A DNA stretch of 41,976 nucleotides from an uncultured Gammaproteobacteria bacterium (GCA_913051785.1 CAJXCK010000009.1:1-41976); one strand, 5' to 3'. Positions 33,442 through 41,772 are shown, counted from the first letter of the stretch. Program-made: numbers and translations. The notes: generated by a model from the sequence alone, not told the origin.

Positions 33442-34310
33442 CAGTTTTTGAAAAGCATATGGACTGGGTGAGCCTCAATCTTGATATAGAGGGGGCTGGA
33501 CTGAAAAATAATGGCGAGCTTCTTGTGGAATGCAAATTTAAGCAATTTTGGACAGAAAGTGTAGAACCTCATTCTGACCTTATCGTTCAAGCTATTCTTG
33601 CAGGGCAGAGAGCTGGTTGCCTCGCTAGCGTATTTATAGCCGGATACCAAAGCGCTATACGCGAGACTTTTTCTGGTTCGGATTTTTCCGGATGGAGCGC
33701 TTTTGCGGTTTCCGAAGATCGAAAAGGAAATCCTCCTTTGCCGGGTGTTGATTATCATGAAGACGGTAGTGATTTGATTGTATCTGGTCACAAAACATGG
33801 GTTGCCGCTGTTGATGCGATAGATGAAATTATAGTAAAAGCTGGTCGCGGGGATCGGGCTATCTTTATAAAACTTCCTCGAAATATAGTTGGACTGAGTT
33901 TCTCTAGTCGCCCCTCTAAATTCCTGTCGGAAATGAGTCAAGGAAGCGCTCACCTGGCGGACGTTTGTGTGTCGGCCGAAGATGTTCTCGACGATCGATA
34001 CGTTAGTTTTTTCGGAAAGTTAGAAACGCTTTATATCTACCTTGCTTTTCTGGCCTTTATCGGCGCGAATACTGAGTCGTTGAGCTTAGGGGAACAGTCT
34101 TTCAGTGCCGCAAAGGAGCTGGAAGACACTCTTCAAGGCTTTTCGTTGAAACATGATTTGGATTTGGATCGAATTAAACGCTTGGATCTAGAGGTTCAGA
34201 AAATACGAGAATCAGCTACAGATGAGCTGGGCGTGCTCCAGAAAAACTGGAGCACAGACTCTCGACTCATTTCAATGTATTCGCCCGGAATTCAAAAGTC
34301 GTCAGGTTAG
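33438..34310 (+). CDS. Shortened acyl-CoA-dehydrogenase-like protein coupled to the TauD-like gene
   Basis: This 290-residue protein resembles part of the acyl-CoA dehydrogenase/flavin monooxygenase fold. It has an early helical segment ending LASVFIAGYQSAI, then a beta region with VSGHKTWVAAVDAIDEIIVKAGRGD (the place of the typical GxKxwxxxA strand), then SAHLADVCVSAEDVL and a short C-terminal helical part with a coiled-coil-like end. Normal members have about 380 residues and a catalytic Glu or aromatic-rich C-terminal domain; here the N-terminal helices are shortened and the catalytic segment is absent. The protein could be a non-catalytic partner or a divergent enzyme. Coupled with TauD by ATGA overlap and converging on the SDR gene (4 bases). 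Confidence 0.65.
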   Translation: MTVFEKHMDWVSLNLDIEGAGLKNNGELLVECKFKQFWTESVEPHSDLIVQAILAGQRAGCLASVFIAGYQSAIRETFSGSDFSGWSAFAVSEDRKGNPPLPGVDYHEDGSDLIVSGHKTWVAAVDAIDEIIVKAGRGDRAIFIKLPRNIVGLSFSSRPSKFLSEMSQGSAHLADVCVSAEDVLDDRYVSFFGKLETLYIYLAFLAFIGANTESLSLGEQSFSAAKELEDTLQGFSLKHDLDLDRIKRLDLEVQKIRESATDELGVLQKNWSTDSRLISMYSPGIQKSSG

Positions 34311-35101
34311 GAGACGACTGTTCCACCGTCACAGGTGATTACGTCACCTATGGTAAAACCGCAGGCTCGTGAGCTGAGAAAGATAGCTAGCCCTGCGATG
34401 TCTTCAGGAGTTCCAACTCGGCCTCTAGGATTTGCTTGACCTACCTGGTCCCAATCTGTGTTTTCCACATCACCTCCGCCTCCTACGCCCGCGCTAAGCA
34501 TGAAAGTGGGAAAAGGTCCTGGCGCGATTCCATTTACAATAATATTTCGCCGGACGAGGTGAGAAGCTAATACCCTAGTTAAATGATGGACTGCCGCCTT
34601 GGACGGGCCATACGAGAAATTATCGAATCTAGGTGTCTTGATACCGTCTATTGATCCTACATTTATTACGTAAGACGGTTTATCCGATGAATTCTTGGCT
34701 TCGAGAAGGGGCAACAGTTTTTGGGTTAGGAAAAATACTCCTTTGACGTTGGTATTCATAACCTTATCCCACCCAAGTTCCGGAAAATCTTCTAGCGGAG
34801 CGCCCCAGGCAACGCCGGCGTTGTTGACAAGTATGTCGATGCTTTCCTCTTTTTCCTTCAGCTTAGCGACGAATTCGTCGATGCCTTCTAAAGTCGACAT
34901 ATCCGCAGGCAAGGAAATACATTCCCCACCAAATTCCTCGGAAAGACGCTTTGCGGTTTCGTCGCACACATCGGCTTTCCTTGAGGAAATATAAACTTTT
35001 GCTCCATTTGATAAGTACCCGGCGGCAATCATTTCTCCAATCCCTCGAGAACCGCCTGTTACAACGGCTGTTTTGCCGTCTACTGAGAATAAATCTTTCA
35101 C
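34307..35101 (-). CDS. Short-chain dehydrogenase/reductase (SDR)
   Basis: This protein of about 264 residues is a classical SDR. The cofactor motif TGGSRGIG lies at residues 15-22, NNAG at 93-96, and the catalytic S150, Y164 and K168 (SYGPSKAAVHHL) are present. The C-terminal IAGLAIFLSSRACGFTIGDVITCDGG is typical. I place the start at a GTG at 35101 with a strong AAGGAGAGG ribosome site, rather than an ATG 14 codons upstream. It reduces or oxidises an alcohol/ketone. The gene converges with the acyl-CoA-dehydrogenase-like gene by 4 bases and diverges from the hotdog-fold gene. Confidence 0.93.
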   Translation of the reverse strand: MKDLFSVDGKTAVVTGGSRGIGEMIAAGYLSNGAKVYISSRKADVCDETAKRLSEEFGGECISLPADMSTLEGIDEFVAKLKEKEESIDILVNNAGVAWGAPLEDFPELGWDKVMNTNVKGVFFLTQKLLPLLEAKNSSDKPSYVINVGSIDGIKTPRFDNFSYGPSKAAVHHLTRVLASHLVRRNIIVNGIAPGPFPTFMLSAGVGGGGDVENTDWDQVGQANPRGRVGTPEDIAGLAIFLSSRACGFTIGDVITCDGGTVVS

Positions 35102-35196
35102 TTTCCTCTCCTTGATCTCTGTTGAACGAGCATAGTAATCCAAATTGTCCTAGAACGTAGTAAGATGTCATTGAACGGGAGAATTGAGGAGCATGT

Positions 35197-36126
35197 ATGT
35201 CTGCAGAATTGTTGATTGGTGAGTTTAGAAAACCGCGACAGATGTTGGGCGACCAAGAGTATGACGGTCATTTATCTATCCATGATGACAAGATGGCTGA
35301 GGATCTTGGATTTTCGGGCGCACCGATTGAGGGCCCGACACATTTCAGTCAATTTGTTCCGCTATTGCATGAGGTCTTTGGGGACGATTGGTTTACGAAA
35401 GGCTGTATAAGTGCTCACTACCAGACAATGGTGGTTGAGGGCGAGGAAGTTCAGACTATGGTAGAAAAATCGCCTGATTCTGCAGGGATGGTTGCTATCT
35501 CGGCGCAAAAGAGGGACGGAACTCCGGTTCTCACAGGAACTGCGTCGATTGGTCCTGATTATGGTGAGACCGAGCTGGATAAGAGAATGTCAAAACTACG
35601 GCCCTCCGATCAGCTTGTGATCTTGAGCGACTTGGTGGTCGGCCAAAAAGGGTCGGGAAACCCGGAAAAGGCACGTATGGATATGGATCAGCACATGGGT
35701 GACATGTATCCATTTTCGAATAAACAAAAGCTCGAAAAAATCACCGAAAATCATGAATACTACCAGGGAGAGACTCTATGGGGAGGCCCGGTTATCCCGT
35801 TAGAGATGATAAGTGTTCTGACACAGTACACTAGTGGGCATGCGGGTTTTAGGAGTCGAGGACCTGCTGTCGGACTATTCGCTGGTCAACAGATAAAGAT
35901 GATCGATGGCCCTCTTATGATCGGAAAGGAATATTTGCTGGAGAGAGAGATCATCGCTTTAAGCGAGAGTCGCAGAACCGAATCAAATTGGATCCTTACA
36001 AAAGTGATTTGTGCCGACACTAAGGTACTGAAGGCCGAAGTCATTCTTAATTCAGCGACGTTGAAGGATTCCTATGCGAACTACGAGGCAGATGCCGCGG
36101 CCTTGGGTAAAGATTTATCTGCCTGA
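35197..36126 (+). CDS. Hotdog-fold (MaoC-like) protein
   Basis: This 309-residue protein has a MaoC/hotdog-type N-terminal part: GFSGAPIEGPTHFSQFVPLLHEVFGDDWF is the long central helix region, followed by KGCISAHYQTMVVEGEEVQTMVE strands. A second hotdog-like module appears about residues 180-290 (YYQGETLWGGPVIPLEMISVL and MIGKEYLLEREIIALSE), so it is a double-hotdog arrangement. The usual hydratase His-Asp pair is not plainly visible, so it may bind or hydrate a thioester. GAGGAG precedes the ATG. Its 3' end overlaps the converging FAD oxidoreductase gene by 46 bases. It diverges from the SDR gene, suggesting shared regulation. Confidence 0.75.
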   Translation: MSAELLIGEFRKPRQMLGDQEYDGHLSIHDDKMAEDLGFSGAPIEGPTHFSQFVPLLHEVFGDDWFTKGCISAHYQTMVVEGEEVQTMVEKSPDSAGMVAISAQKRDGTPVLTGTASIGPDYGETELDKRMSKLRPSDQLVILSDLVVGQKGSGNPEKARMDMDQHMGDMYPFSNKQKLEKITENHEYYQGETLWGGPVIPLEMISVLTQYTSGHAGFRSRGPAVGLFAGQQIKMIDGPLMIGKEYLLEREIIALSESRRTESNWILTKVICADTKVLKAEVILNSATLKDSYANYEADAAALGKDLSA

Positions 36127-37664
36127 TTGTCAGTACTACCATCTGAAGTTAGCTCGGTCAAAAATTCCATCATTGTTGGCCGAGTCAATCCTGGTTGGAT
36201 TCTAGAACCGGAATTTCTTTTGCGTCCACGCAGCATATAGAGGAGGACCGTCCTTTGAATTTTTTTGTTTTTTAGAAAATCCCCCGGTTTCTCAACAAGA
36301 TTAATGGTTTTCATAATTTGGCGATGAATAAATAACTTGTCCCGAGAAGCCGCAACTAATGCATCTCCAAACGCCAGGGCGAACCACTTCTTAAACGAGT
36401 CGGCCTTATCAAGGTTGGCGCCTTCCCTGACCGCCGCAGCTCTTTTAATGCCCTTTCTATCCTCACTTAGGCTTGCCTGAAAGATTGGTCTTACCTTTAA
36501 TTCTGACTCTCTTTTAAATTCTAATGCTCTTTGCCAAGGGTCTCTATGAGTACTCAAGACATCTGCCAGAATATGCGCATGCAGAGCTCCCGTGCTGCAG
36601 CCACGGCCATAAAGTGGATTTGTTCTGATTGCAGAATCTCCAACCGCAAAGAAGTTCAGTAAGCGCTTGTTTTCTGAACTAGTGAAATCTCTCCAGACGG
36701 CATGAATATTCCCTATGCCAAAGGGGGAGGTTGTTGCATCTGATTTGTCTGCACTCAACCAGGGGCGGAGTCCCGGAATTGTCATGCCTATTTGGTCAAA
36801 TTTTTGACCGTCCTTAATCGCCTCCCTGAGCTCTTTTTCCTCATTAGGCAAACAGATAATTAAGGCAAAGTGTCCACCGTCCCCGGGGAAAATCCCGTAC
36901 TTCATGTAACCTAAGTCGCCCATCGAAGGATTCTTTGCATCTCTGGGCGGCTCTGGGATGCCATCTTTTAAACAGTAGTGTCTTGTGTAGTAGACGATCT
37001 CTGCGTCGTCTCGTTCCTCTTTTATCTCGACCCCATAATCTCTCAACCACTTGTCGAACTTGCTCGATCTGCCAGTTGCGTCAATTACCAGGTCTGAATA
37101 AAGCTCTGATCTTTTATCGTTGTCACTGCGATCGACCAGCTTTAGGCCCTGCATAACGACTTCCCGATCATCATTAGAGTTGGCGATAATGCCTGTGACA
37201 CTGATTTGATTCCTGATGGTAACGCTAGACGTCTGCGTAACGTACTTTCGGAGTACTGTCTCCATCGTTGCTCGCCGGCACATTAAGACCCACATTTTTT
37301 CGTCGCCAGGTTCAGGTTGGTACTGAGATTTCAGATGATCCGGAACAGAATCTTCGAAAGACACTTTTCTCGCACCTGCTTCAAAAAAATGCTCCAATAA
37401 GTCCGGGTAGTTCTCTTCTAAGACGCTGCACATTAGACCCAGGAAGGCGTGAGGATGTCGGAACTGGGCCACGCCTCTTCTAGCCCAGGAGAAGAAAGCT
37501 TCGTTTGCGGAACAATCTGGTGGCGGAATGTCGCGCTCAATGACGGTGACATCAAACCCCCTTCGGTCCAGTGCCAGTCCCGTGAACATGCCGCATATAC
37601 CGGATCCAACGATTGTGACAGTCGGTTTTCGCTCGTTTTCCATAGCCATTGGGTTCGTGTTCAT
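36081..37664 (-). CDS. FAD-dependent oxidoreductase / monooxygenase-like flavoprotein
   Basis: This 527-residue protein starts with a Rossmann FAD-binding motif, VTIVGSGICGMFTGLALDRRGFDVTVIERD (about residues 15-45). The central DLVIDATGRSSKFDKWL and the FAD-diphosphate segment FAVGDSAIRTNPLYGRGCS are typical of the PHBH/geranylgeranyl-reductase/halogenase superfamily. The R-rich FRHPHAFLG region near residue 70 is family-like. It could hydroxylate, epoxidise or halogenate an aromatic or isoprenoid; no tryptophan-halogenase WxWxIP motif is seen. Three ATGs occur in the first eight codons; I use the longest. The gene overlaps the converging hotdog gene by 46 bases. Confidence 0.88.
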   Translation of the reverse strand: MNTNPMAMENERKPTVTIVGSGICGMFTGLALDRRGFDVTVIERDIPPPDCSANEAFFSWARRGVAQFRHPHAFLGLMCSVLEENYPDLLEHFFEAGARKVSFEDSVPDHLKSQYQPEPGDEKMWVLMCRRATMETVLRKYVTQTSSVTIRNQISVTGIIANSNDDREVVMQGLKLVDRSDNDKRSELYSDLVIDATGRSSKFDKWLRDYGVEIKEERDDAEIVYYTRHYCLKDGIPEPPRDAKNPSMGDLGYMKYGIFPGDGGHFALIICLPNEEKELREAIKDGQKFDQIGMTIPGLRPWLSADKSDATTSPFGIGNIHAVWRDFTSSENKRLLNFFAVGDSAIRTNPLYGRGCSTGALHAHILADVLSTHRDPWQRALEFKRESELKVRPIFQASLSEDRKGIKRAAAVREGANLDKADSFKKWFALAFGDALVAASRDKLFIHRQIMKTINLVEKPGDFLKNKKIQRTVLLYMLRGRKRNSGSRIQPGLTRPTMMEFLTELTSDGSTDNQADKSLPKAAASAS

Positions 37665-37826
37665 AGAAAGATTGTAAAGCTTCAGTGAGTTTAAGTTAAG
37701 TTATCAAAATGAGATCGATAGCTTAAATATCGCGCAGCGGTTTTCTAGCGCAAACCCTCACTTTTTCTAGGACATCCAAACAGATCATTAAATGAGTTAC
37801 GCTCTATGACATAGGAACAGAAATTC

Positions 37827-38867
37827 ATGGAGAGGGTAATGCTTAAGTCAGTGCAGTTGGGAAATAGTGGTCTCCGCGTTTCTGAGTTATGTCTTGGCAC
37901 GATGAACTTCGGTAAGCCAGGTCGAGGGCATCAGGGCGACTGGACGCTAACTGAAGAACAGGCGACGCCGATTTTTAAGACAGCGATTGATTGCGGGTTG
38001 TTTTATTTTGATTGCGCGGATGTCTATGGCTTGGGAGCTTCCGAGGAGGTGGTTGGCTCGGTTTTAAGAAAATTGTTGCCAAGAGATGAGTATGTATTGA
38101 CCAGTAAAATAGCGATGCCGATGGGTCGCGGTCCGAATCAGGCTGGTTTATCCAGAAAGCATGTTCGGGAGGGGATTGATGCATCTCTTAAGCGACTGGG
38201 TCTCGATTATTTAGACCAGCTGGTCATCCATCGCCACCCTCATGGCGTGCCAGGACATGTTGAAACGCCAATAGAGGAAACGCTAGAGGCCTTGGATGAG
38301 GCAGTTAAGGCTGGAAAGGTTTTGTATCTTGGTGGTTCTTCAATGTTTGCCTGGCAATTTGCCGAATTACAACTTACCGCTGAGAAAAATGGTTGGAGTG
38401 AGTTTATCTCTATGCAAAATCACTACAACCTGATTTATAGGGAGGAGGAACGGGAGATGAACCCTTATTGTTTAAAAACGGGGGTTGACTTAACGCCCTG
38501 GTCTCCTCTCGCGCGAGGAATATTGGCGGGTTCCTATCAGGGAGGTTTTGCGGGCGGCAGCACGGATCGCTCGCAAGGGCAGGATAGAACAAGAACGGAG
38601 GGTTTGTATAAGGGAGACCATGTTTTTCCAGTAGCGGAACGGGTTGTCGAGATAGCAGCAAAATATGAAAAGGCTCCTGCGCAAATATCTTTGGCCTGGC
38701 TATTGCGTAAGCCAGGCGTTGCCTCCCCTGTCGTCGGCGTTTCTAAAGTTGAGCAATTAGAAAATTTAGTGGAAGCCACTGAAATAATATTAGCCGATGA
38801 GGACGTTGCCTATTTAGAGGAACTTTACCAGCCAGTAGAAAATCTACTTTCAATTGGTTTCTCTTAG
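37827..38867 (+). CDS. Aldo/keto reductase
   Basis: This 346-residue TIM-barrel NADPH-dependent oxidoreductase has the catalytic tetrad pattern: the Asp and Tyr in FDCADVYGLGASEE, the Lys in VLTSKIAMP and the His in LVIHRHPHG. It shows the C-terminal cofactor segment VVGVSKVEQLENLVEATEI. It reduces an aldehyde or ketone to the alcohol in the cytoplasm. An ATG at 37839, behind GGAGAGG, is an alternative start. The gene diverges from the FAD oxidoreductase gene across about 162 bases, and its stop interlocks by 4 bases with the small NrtS-like gene. Confidence 0.92.
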   Translation: MERVMLKSVQLGNSGLRVSELCLGTMNFGKPGRGHQGDWTLTEEQATPIFKTAIDCGLFYFDCADVYGLGASEEVVGSVLRKLLPRDEYVLTSKIAMPMGRGPNQAGLSRKHVREGIDASLKRLGLDYLDQLVIHRHPHGVPGHVETPIEETLEALDEAVKAGKVLYLGGSSMFAWQFAELQLTAEKNGWSEFISMQNHYNLIYREEEREMNPYCLKTGVDLTPWSPLARGILAGSYQGGFAGGSTDRSQGQDRTRTEGLYKGDHVFPVAERVVEIAAKYEKAPAQISLAWLLRKPGVASPVVGVSKVEQLENLVEATEIILADEDVAYLEELYQPVENLLSIGFS

Positions 38868-39097
38868 ATCGGAGTTTGATCGCTGCCGTTGTTGATTGTC
38901 ATGAGTCTTGATGCGGAGTAGATAGACACTAAGAAAGTGGCGAGATAGGTCAAGAAAACTTTCGGCAGGAGTTCAGAACTGAAGGTGCCGAGCAGTATGT
39001 AATCTCCTTGGTTTATTAGGGTTTGTAAAGATCCTACGACTGCAGCTATGCCGATCGCGCGATTACGAATACTTGAGTTCTTTAAAGCGTTCCACAA
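38864..39097 (-). CDS. nrtS: NrtS-like small nitrate/nitrite transporter
   Basis: This 77-residue protein has two hydrophobic helices and the sequence AAVVGSLQTLINQGDYILLG followed by LLPKVFLTYLATFLVSIYSASR. This matches my memory of NrtS, a small membrane transporter of nitrate/nitrite first described in marine cyanobacteria, with its INxGD and LTYLxxxxVSxYSA motifs. The start is TTG at 39095-39097 and there is no clear ribosome site, but it lies only 9 bases behind the Rieske oxygenase gene, so it may be translated by coupling. The gene shares interlocking stops with the aldo/keto reductase gene. Why a nitrate carrier follows an oxygenase is unclear. Confidence 0.72.
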   Translation of the reverse strand: MWNALKNSSIRNRAIGIAAVVGSLQTLINQGDYILLGTFSSELLPKVFLTYLATFLVSIYSASRLMTINNGSDQTPI

Positions 39098-39106
39098 GAG
39101 AGACGA

Positions 39107-40315
39107 CTAGCCCACTTTTTCCAATGGAGGCATCTCCAAGGCTTCTCTGAATGCGTTGTGATAGTGGTGCAAAGCAGGTTCGTTTCGTCCGAAAATAAAT
39201 TCTTTTACGATTCCAGTTTCTGCACTCTTTTGAGTGGTTTCGCCCATGAGATAGTCTTCTTGTTCGATTGTTGAATCAAATACCTCTACCACGGCGTCCA
39301 ATGAAGGGTTCCTTTCGCGCTCATAAGCGCCCTTGCCGTCATCAGGAACTTCGGCAACGTAATCTATAAATTCCTGACTGAAATAGTGGTTCACCTTTGT
39401 GATGGAGCGCCCAGGGTTATGCGGGTCTGGATAGATCTTTATTAAATTAGCGTCATGTCCACCACCTCCAAGCTGAACATTTGGAAATAGGTAGTAAAGC
39501 CAGCTGGCATTTTCCCCGTATTGCCAATCCTCCTCGGGTACACCTTTGAGTGTTTCAATGTTCTTGGTCGCAAATACGAACCGATGATTCCTTCCATATT
39601 CCTCATATGCAAGAGCGTCACCGTGGAAGATATGTCCTAACGTATTCTTATGAAGACGGGAGAAGTGATAGGTTTCGCCAAATGTATCGTTCGCCAGCTT
39701 CCAATTAAGTTGGTTATCCAGAACGGACTCCGTGTGGTACACCAAAGAATCGAAATTCCAGCCAGCAATTTCAGGGGCCAAATCCCCTAACAAGTCGTCT
39801 ATCTCGAAGCTACCCTTGGGATTGGGATGCACAACTAAAAGCCCATGTTTTTCTTGGGCAGGCAGCTCAACCAAGCCGTGGCAACTCTTATCAATATCCC
39901 CAAAGTCTCGGCTCCTGGGGATATTGACGAGATTACCTTGGTTTGAATAAGTCCAATTGTGGAAAGGGCACATAAATTTGTGAGCTTTGCCTCTGGGTTC
40001 TGAGGCTACTTGTACTCCTCGATGTCTGCAGCCATTTAGAAATGCGTGAAATTCACCATCATTGTCCCGCGTCGCTAGAACCGGGACTCCAAAGTCCTCA
40101 ATCGTTAGGTATGAACCCGGTTCTGGTAGGTCACCAGACAGACCGATAATTTGGGGGTGATTTTGGAAGAAAGTCTTCCACTCTTTTGCTGCAAGGTCCT
40201 TGCACGTATAACTCGAGGCCGGGTTTCGGTATTGAACTCCAGCATCGACGTTAACTTTCTCGTCTAGCTGACGCATCAGCTCTTTTAAAATTGAGATTTG
40301 CTTCTCTCTTTTCAT
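39107..40315 (-). CDS. Rieske non-heme iron oxygenase, large (alpha) subunit type
   Basis: This 402-residue protein has the Rieske [2Fe-2S] site C96-x-H98 and C116-x2-H119 (NGCRHRG and CPFHNW). The mononuclear-iron catalytic domain follows, with the electron-bridging D210 and the ligands H217 and H222 (ANDTFGETYHFSRLH); the third ligand should be an Asp in the C-terminal third. It hydroxylates or demethylates an aromatic or aliphatic acid and needs a reductase, which is not in this window. It is third in the minus-strand run MhpD-like, HEWGH membrane protease, Rieske, NrtS. The substrate is unknown; no beta subunit is adjacent, favouring a one-subunit oxygenase. Confidence 0.92.
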   Translation of the reverse strand: MKREKQISILKELMRQLDEKVNVDAGVQYRNPASSYTCKDLAAKEWKTFFQNHPQIIGLSGDLPEPGSYLTIEDFGVPVLATRDNDGEFHAFLNGCRHRGVQVASEPRGKAHKFMCPFHNWTYSNQGNLVNIPRSRDFGDIDKSCHGLVELPAQEKHGLLVVHPNPKGSFEIDDLLGDLAPEIAGWNFDSLVYHTESVLDNQLNWKLANDTFGETYHFSRLHKNTLGHIFHGDALAYEEYGRNHRFVFATKNIETLKGVPEEDWQYGENASWLYYLFPNVQLGGGGHDANLIKIYPDPHNPGRSITKVNHYFSQEFIDYVAEVPDDGKGAYERERNPSLDAVVEVFDSTIEQEDYLMGETTQKSAETGIVKEFIFGRNEPALHHYHNAFREALEMPPLEKVG

Positions 40316-40343
40316 AATATCCGTCTCGGCTAGTTAGGCTTTA

Positions 40344-40952
40344 TTAAGTAAAGATTACCGCGGCCATAAGGCCACTTCCAGCACCAAAAAAGGAAGCAGT
40401 TTGAAAATTCCCTTTCGACAATTCAGAAAGCGCTTCTTTGGGCGCTCGTCCAGCGAAGGTCTTTTTTAGTATTCCGATCTCAATAACGGTTGCGAAAATG
40501 ACAAAGCCGAAAAGTGAGGCCACTAGAACGCTGCGCCCTAAAGTATCTAATGGCAGTACCCAGAAAAGCACCAGTAGAATTGTCCAATGCGCTATCCATC
40601 CGCCAAAGCTCATACAATGAAATTGGTAGGAGTTGTTCTGATCAAAGTCAAAGTTGAATCGAAAGAGTGTGGTAATATTGTTAGGGATGAATCTTGGCGC
40701 AACGGATTTGGAGAATCTTGCGCCCGCGTAGTGTCCCCATTCGTGAAAGATTGCCCCAAGCACGTAGCCAACCAATAGCGCGTTAGCTGCACTGATTAAT
40801 TCTGCGAAAAATAGTCCAGTTACTTGAAACCAAGCGTCGCTGGCAGCCCACAAGGAAAATGCCGCTAAGACAATCGCGATATCTCTTCCTAGCAGCGTAT
40901 TCAAGGCCGGTTCTTTTCCAGTTTTGTCGCTCAATGATTCGCTCTCAAACAC
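40344..40952 (-). CDS. Small membrane metallopeptidase-like protein (HEWGHY motif)
   Basis: This 202-residue protein has about four to five transmembrane helices and the zinc-binding motif HEWGHY (H70, E71, H74) at the end of the second membrane helix. That layout resembles site-2-protease/M50-type intramembrane peptidases. The second M50 motif (LDG or NPDG) that would supply the third ligand is not visible, so it may be a minimal or divergent member. The start is a GTG at 40950-40952 with weak ribosome site. It sits between the MhpD-like and Rieske genes (34 and 28 base gaps). A role in envelope regulation is possible but unsupported. Confidence 0.75.
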   Translation of the reverse strand: MFESESLSDKTGKEPALNTLLGRDIAIVLAAFSLWAASDAWFQVTGLFFAELISAANALLVGYVLGAIFHEWGHYAGARFSKSVAPRFIPNNITTLFRFNFDFDQNNSYQFHCMSFGGWIAHWTILLVLFWVLPLDTLGRSVLVASLFGFVIFATVIEIGILKKTFAGRAPKEALSELSKGNFQTASFFGAGSGLMAAVIFT

Positions 40953-40986
40953 TCTGATAATCGAAGAGTAAGCTTATAGAGCTTTA

Positions 40987-41772
40987 TCACTGTTGTGTAG
41001 ACGTCAGCGATACCTCGACATCTCCGATTTCGAGATCGAAGTGACCTCTGAAGTGGGCAACTTCAAATGGATGTTTTTCGTACGCGCCAGTAATTACCCA
41101 CTGTCCTTCCTGTAATCGATGTCCGAATGCCTCTAGCCTTTTTGCCAGTACCCTCAATGAATCAAAGTGATCGTCGATATGACCACTGCTTTTTACCCGA
41201 CCGATCTCCAATTCTTTGCCCCTTCCTTCCGGTTCGGTCTTGAATAAGGTCACAGAGAGATCTTCCAAATTCTTAGGTACTTCTACCGCGTGGCCTGCCA
41301 CAACGCCCCAGTTTGAAAGGTTATCACCAACTCTCACGCCTGCCGGACAACCAGGTGGTAAACGTTTCTGGTTTATTTCGAAGCCAGCCGCGCACCCAGC
41401 GATGTTAGGTAATCCCCCAGCTGTCTCATCTGATCCTTCAGATGGGCCAACAAAAAAACATAATTCATTTTCAACGCCACCTCTATAAAGCTGATCTCTG
41501 AGGATCTGCGCCCGATTATTTAACAATCGCTCTTTCAACAGAAAACCGAATGGCCTTACGCCTGGTCCCAAAGCGTCCCTTGACTCTCCGGAAGTCATTC
41601 CGATCTTCCAGCCTCCTAGCGTTTTACCATCGTTCAACCAACGTTCCAATATTTCAAGCTGTATCCACTGCCCCTCCTCAGCCGAGATATTTTGTTTTAT
41701 TACTTCAGCGTTTGGAGTACCGCCTGGATCTAGCTGAAGTTTCCAAAGTGCGTCGACCAATTTCTGGTTCAT
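40987..41772 (-). CDS. 2-keto-4-pentenoate hydratase (MhpD) / FAH-superfamily protein
   Basis: This protein of about 261 residues fits the MhpD branch of the fumarylacetoacetate hydrolase superfamily, which hydrates 2-oxopent-4-enoates from meta-cleavage of aromatic rings or decarboxylates oxalocrotonate. Metal-ligand and family segments include GGVENELCFFVGP, LGGWKIGMTS, GCAAGFEINQKR and NWGVVAGHAVEVP. I start it at the ATG at 41772, which has AGGAAAT just upstream, rather than 11 codons earlier. It is first in the four-gene minus-strand operon leading to the Rieske oxygenase and NrtS, supporting an aromatic or ring-derived acid pathway. Its usual companion aldolase and dehydrogenase are not adjacent. 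Confidence 0.88.
   Translation of the reverse strand: MNQKLVDALWKLQLDPGGTPNAEVIKQNISAEEGQWIQLEILERWLNDGKTLGGWKIGMTSGESRDALGPGVRPFGFLLKERLLNNRAQILRDQLYRGGVENELCFFVGPSEGSDETAGGLPNIAGCAAGFEINQKRLPPGCPAGVRVGDNLSNWGVVAGHAVEVPKNLEDLSVTLFKTEPEGRGKELEIGRVKSSGHIDDHFDSLRVLAKRLEAFGHRLQEGQWVITGAYEKHPFEVAHFRGHFDLEIGDVEVSLTSTQQ

Noticed and set aside
33414-33953. A 179-residue minus-strand open frame antisense to the acyl-CoA-dehydrogenase-like gene
   Set aside because: The plus-strand frame overlaps the TauD gene by ATGA, has a family-like core and fits the operon, while the antisense frame has no recognisable domain and an unusual Arg/Lys/Ser/Tyr-rich composition. It is treated as a shadow.
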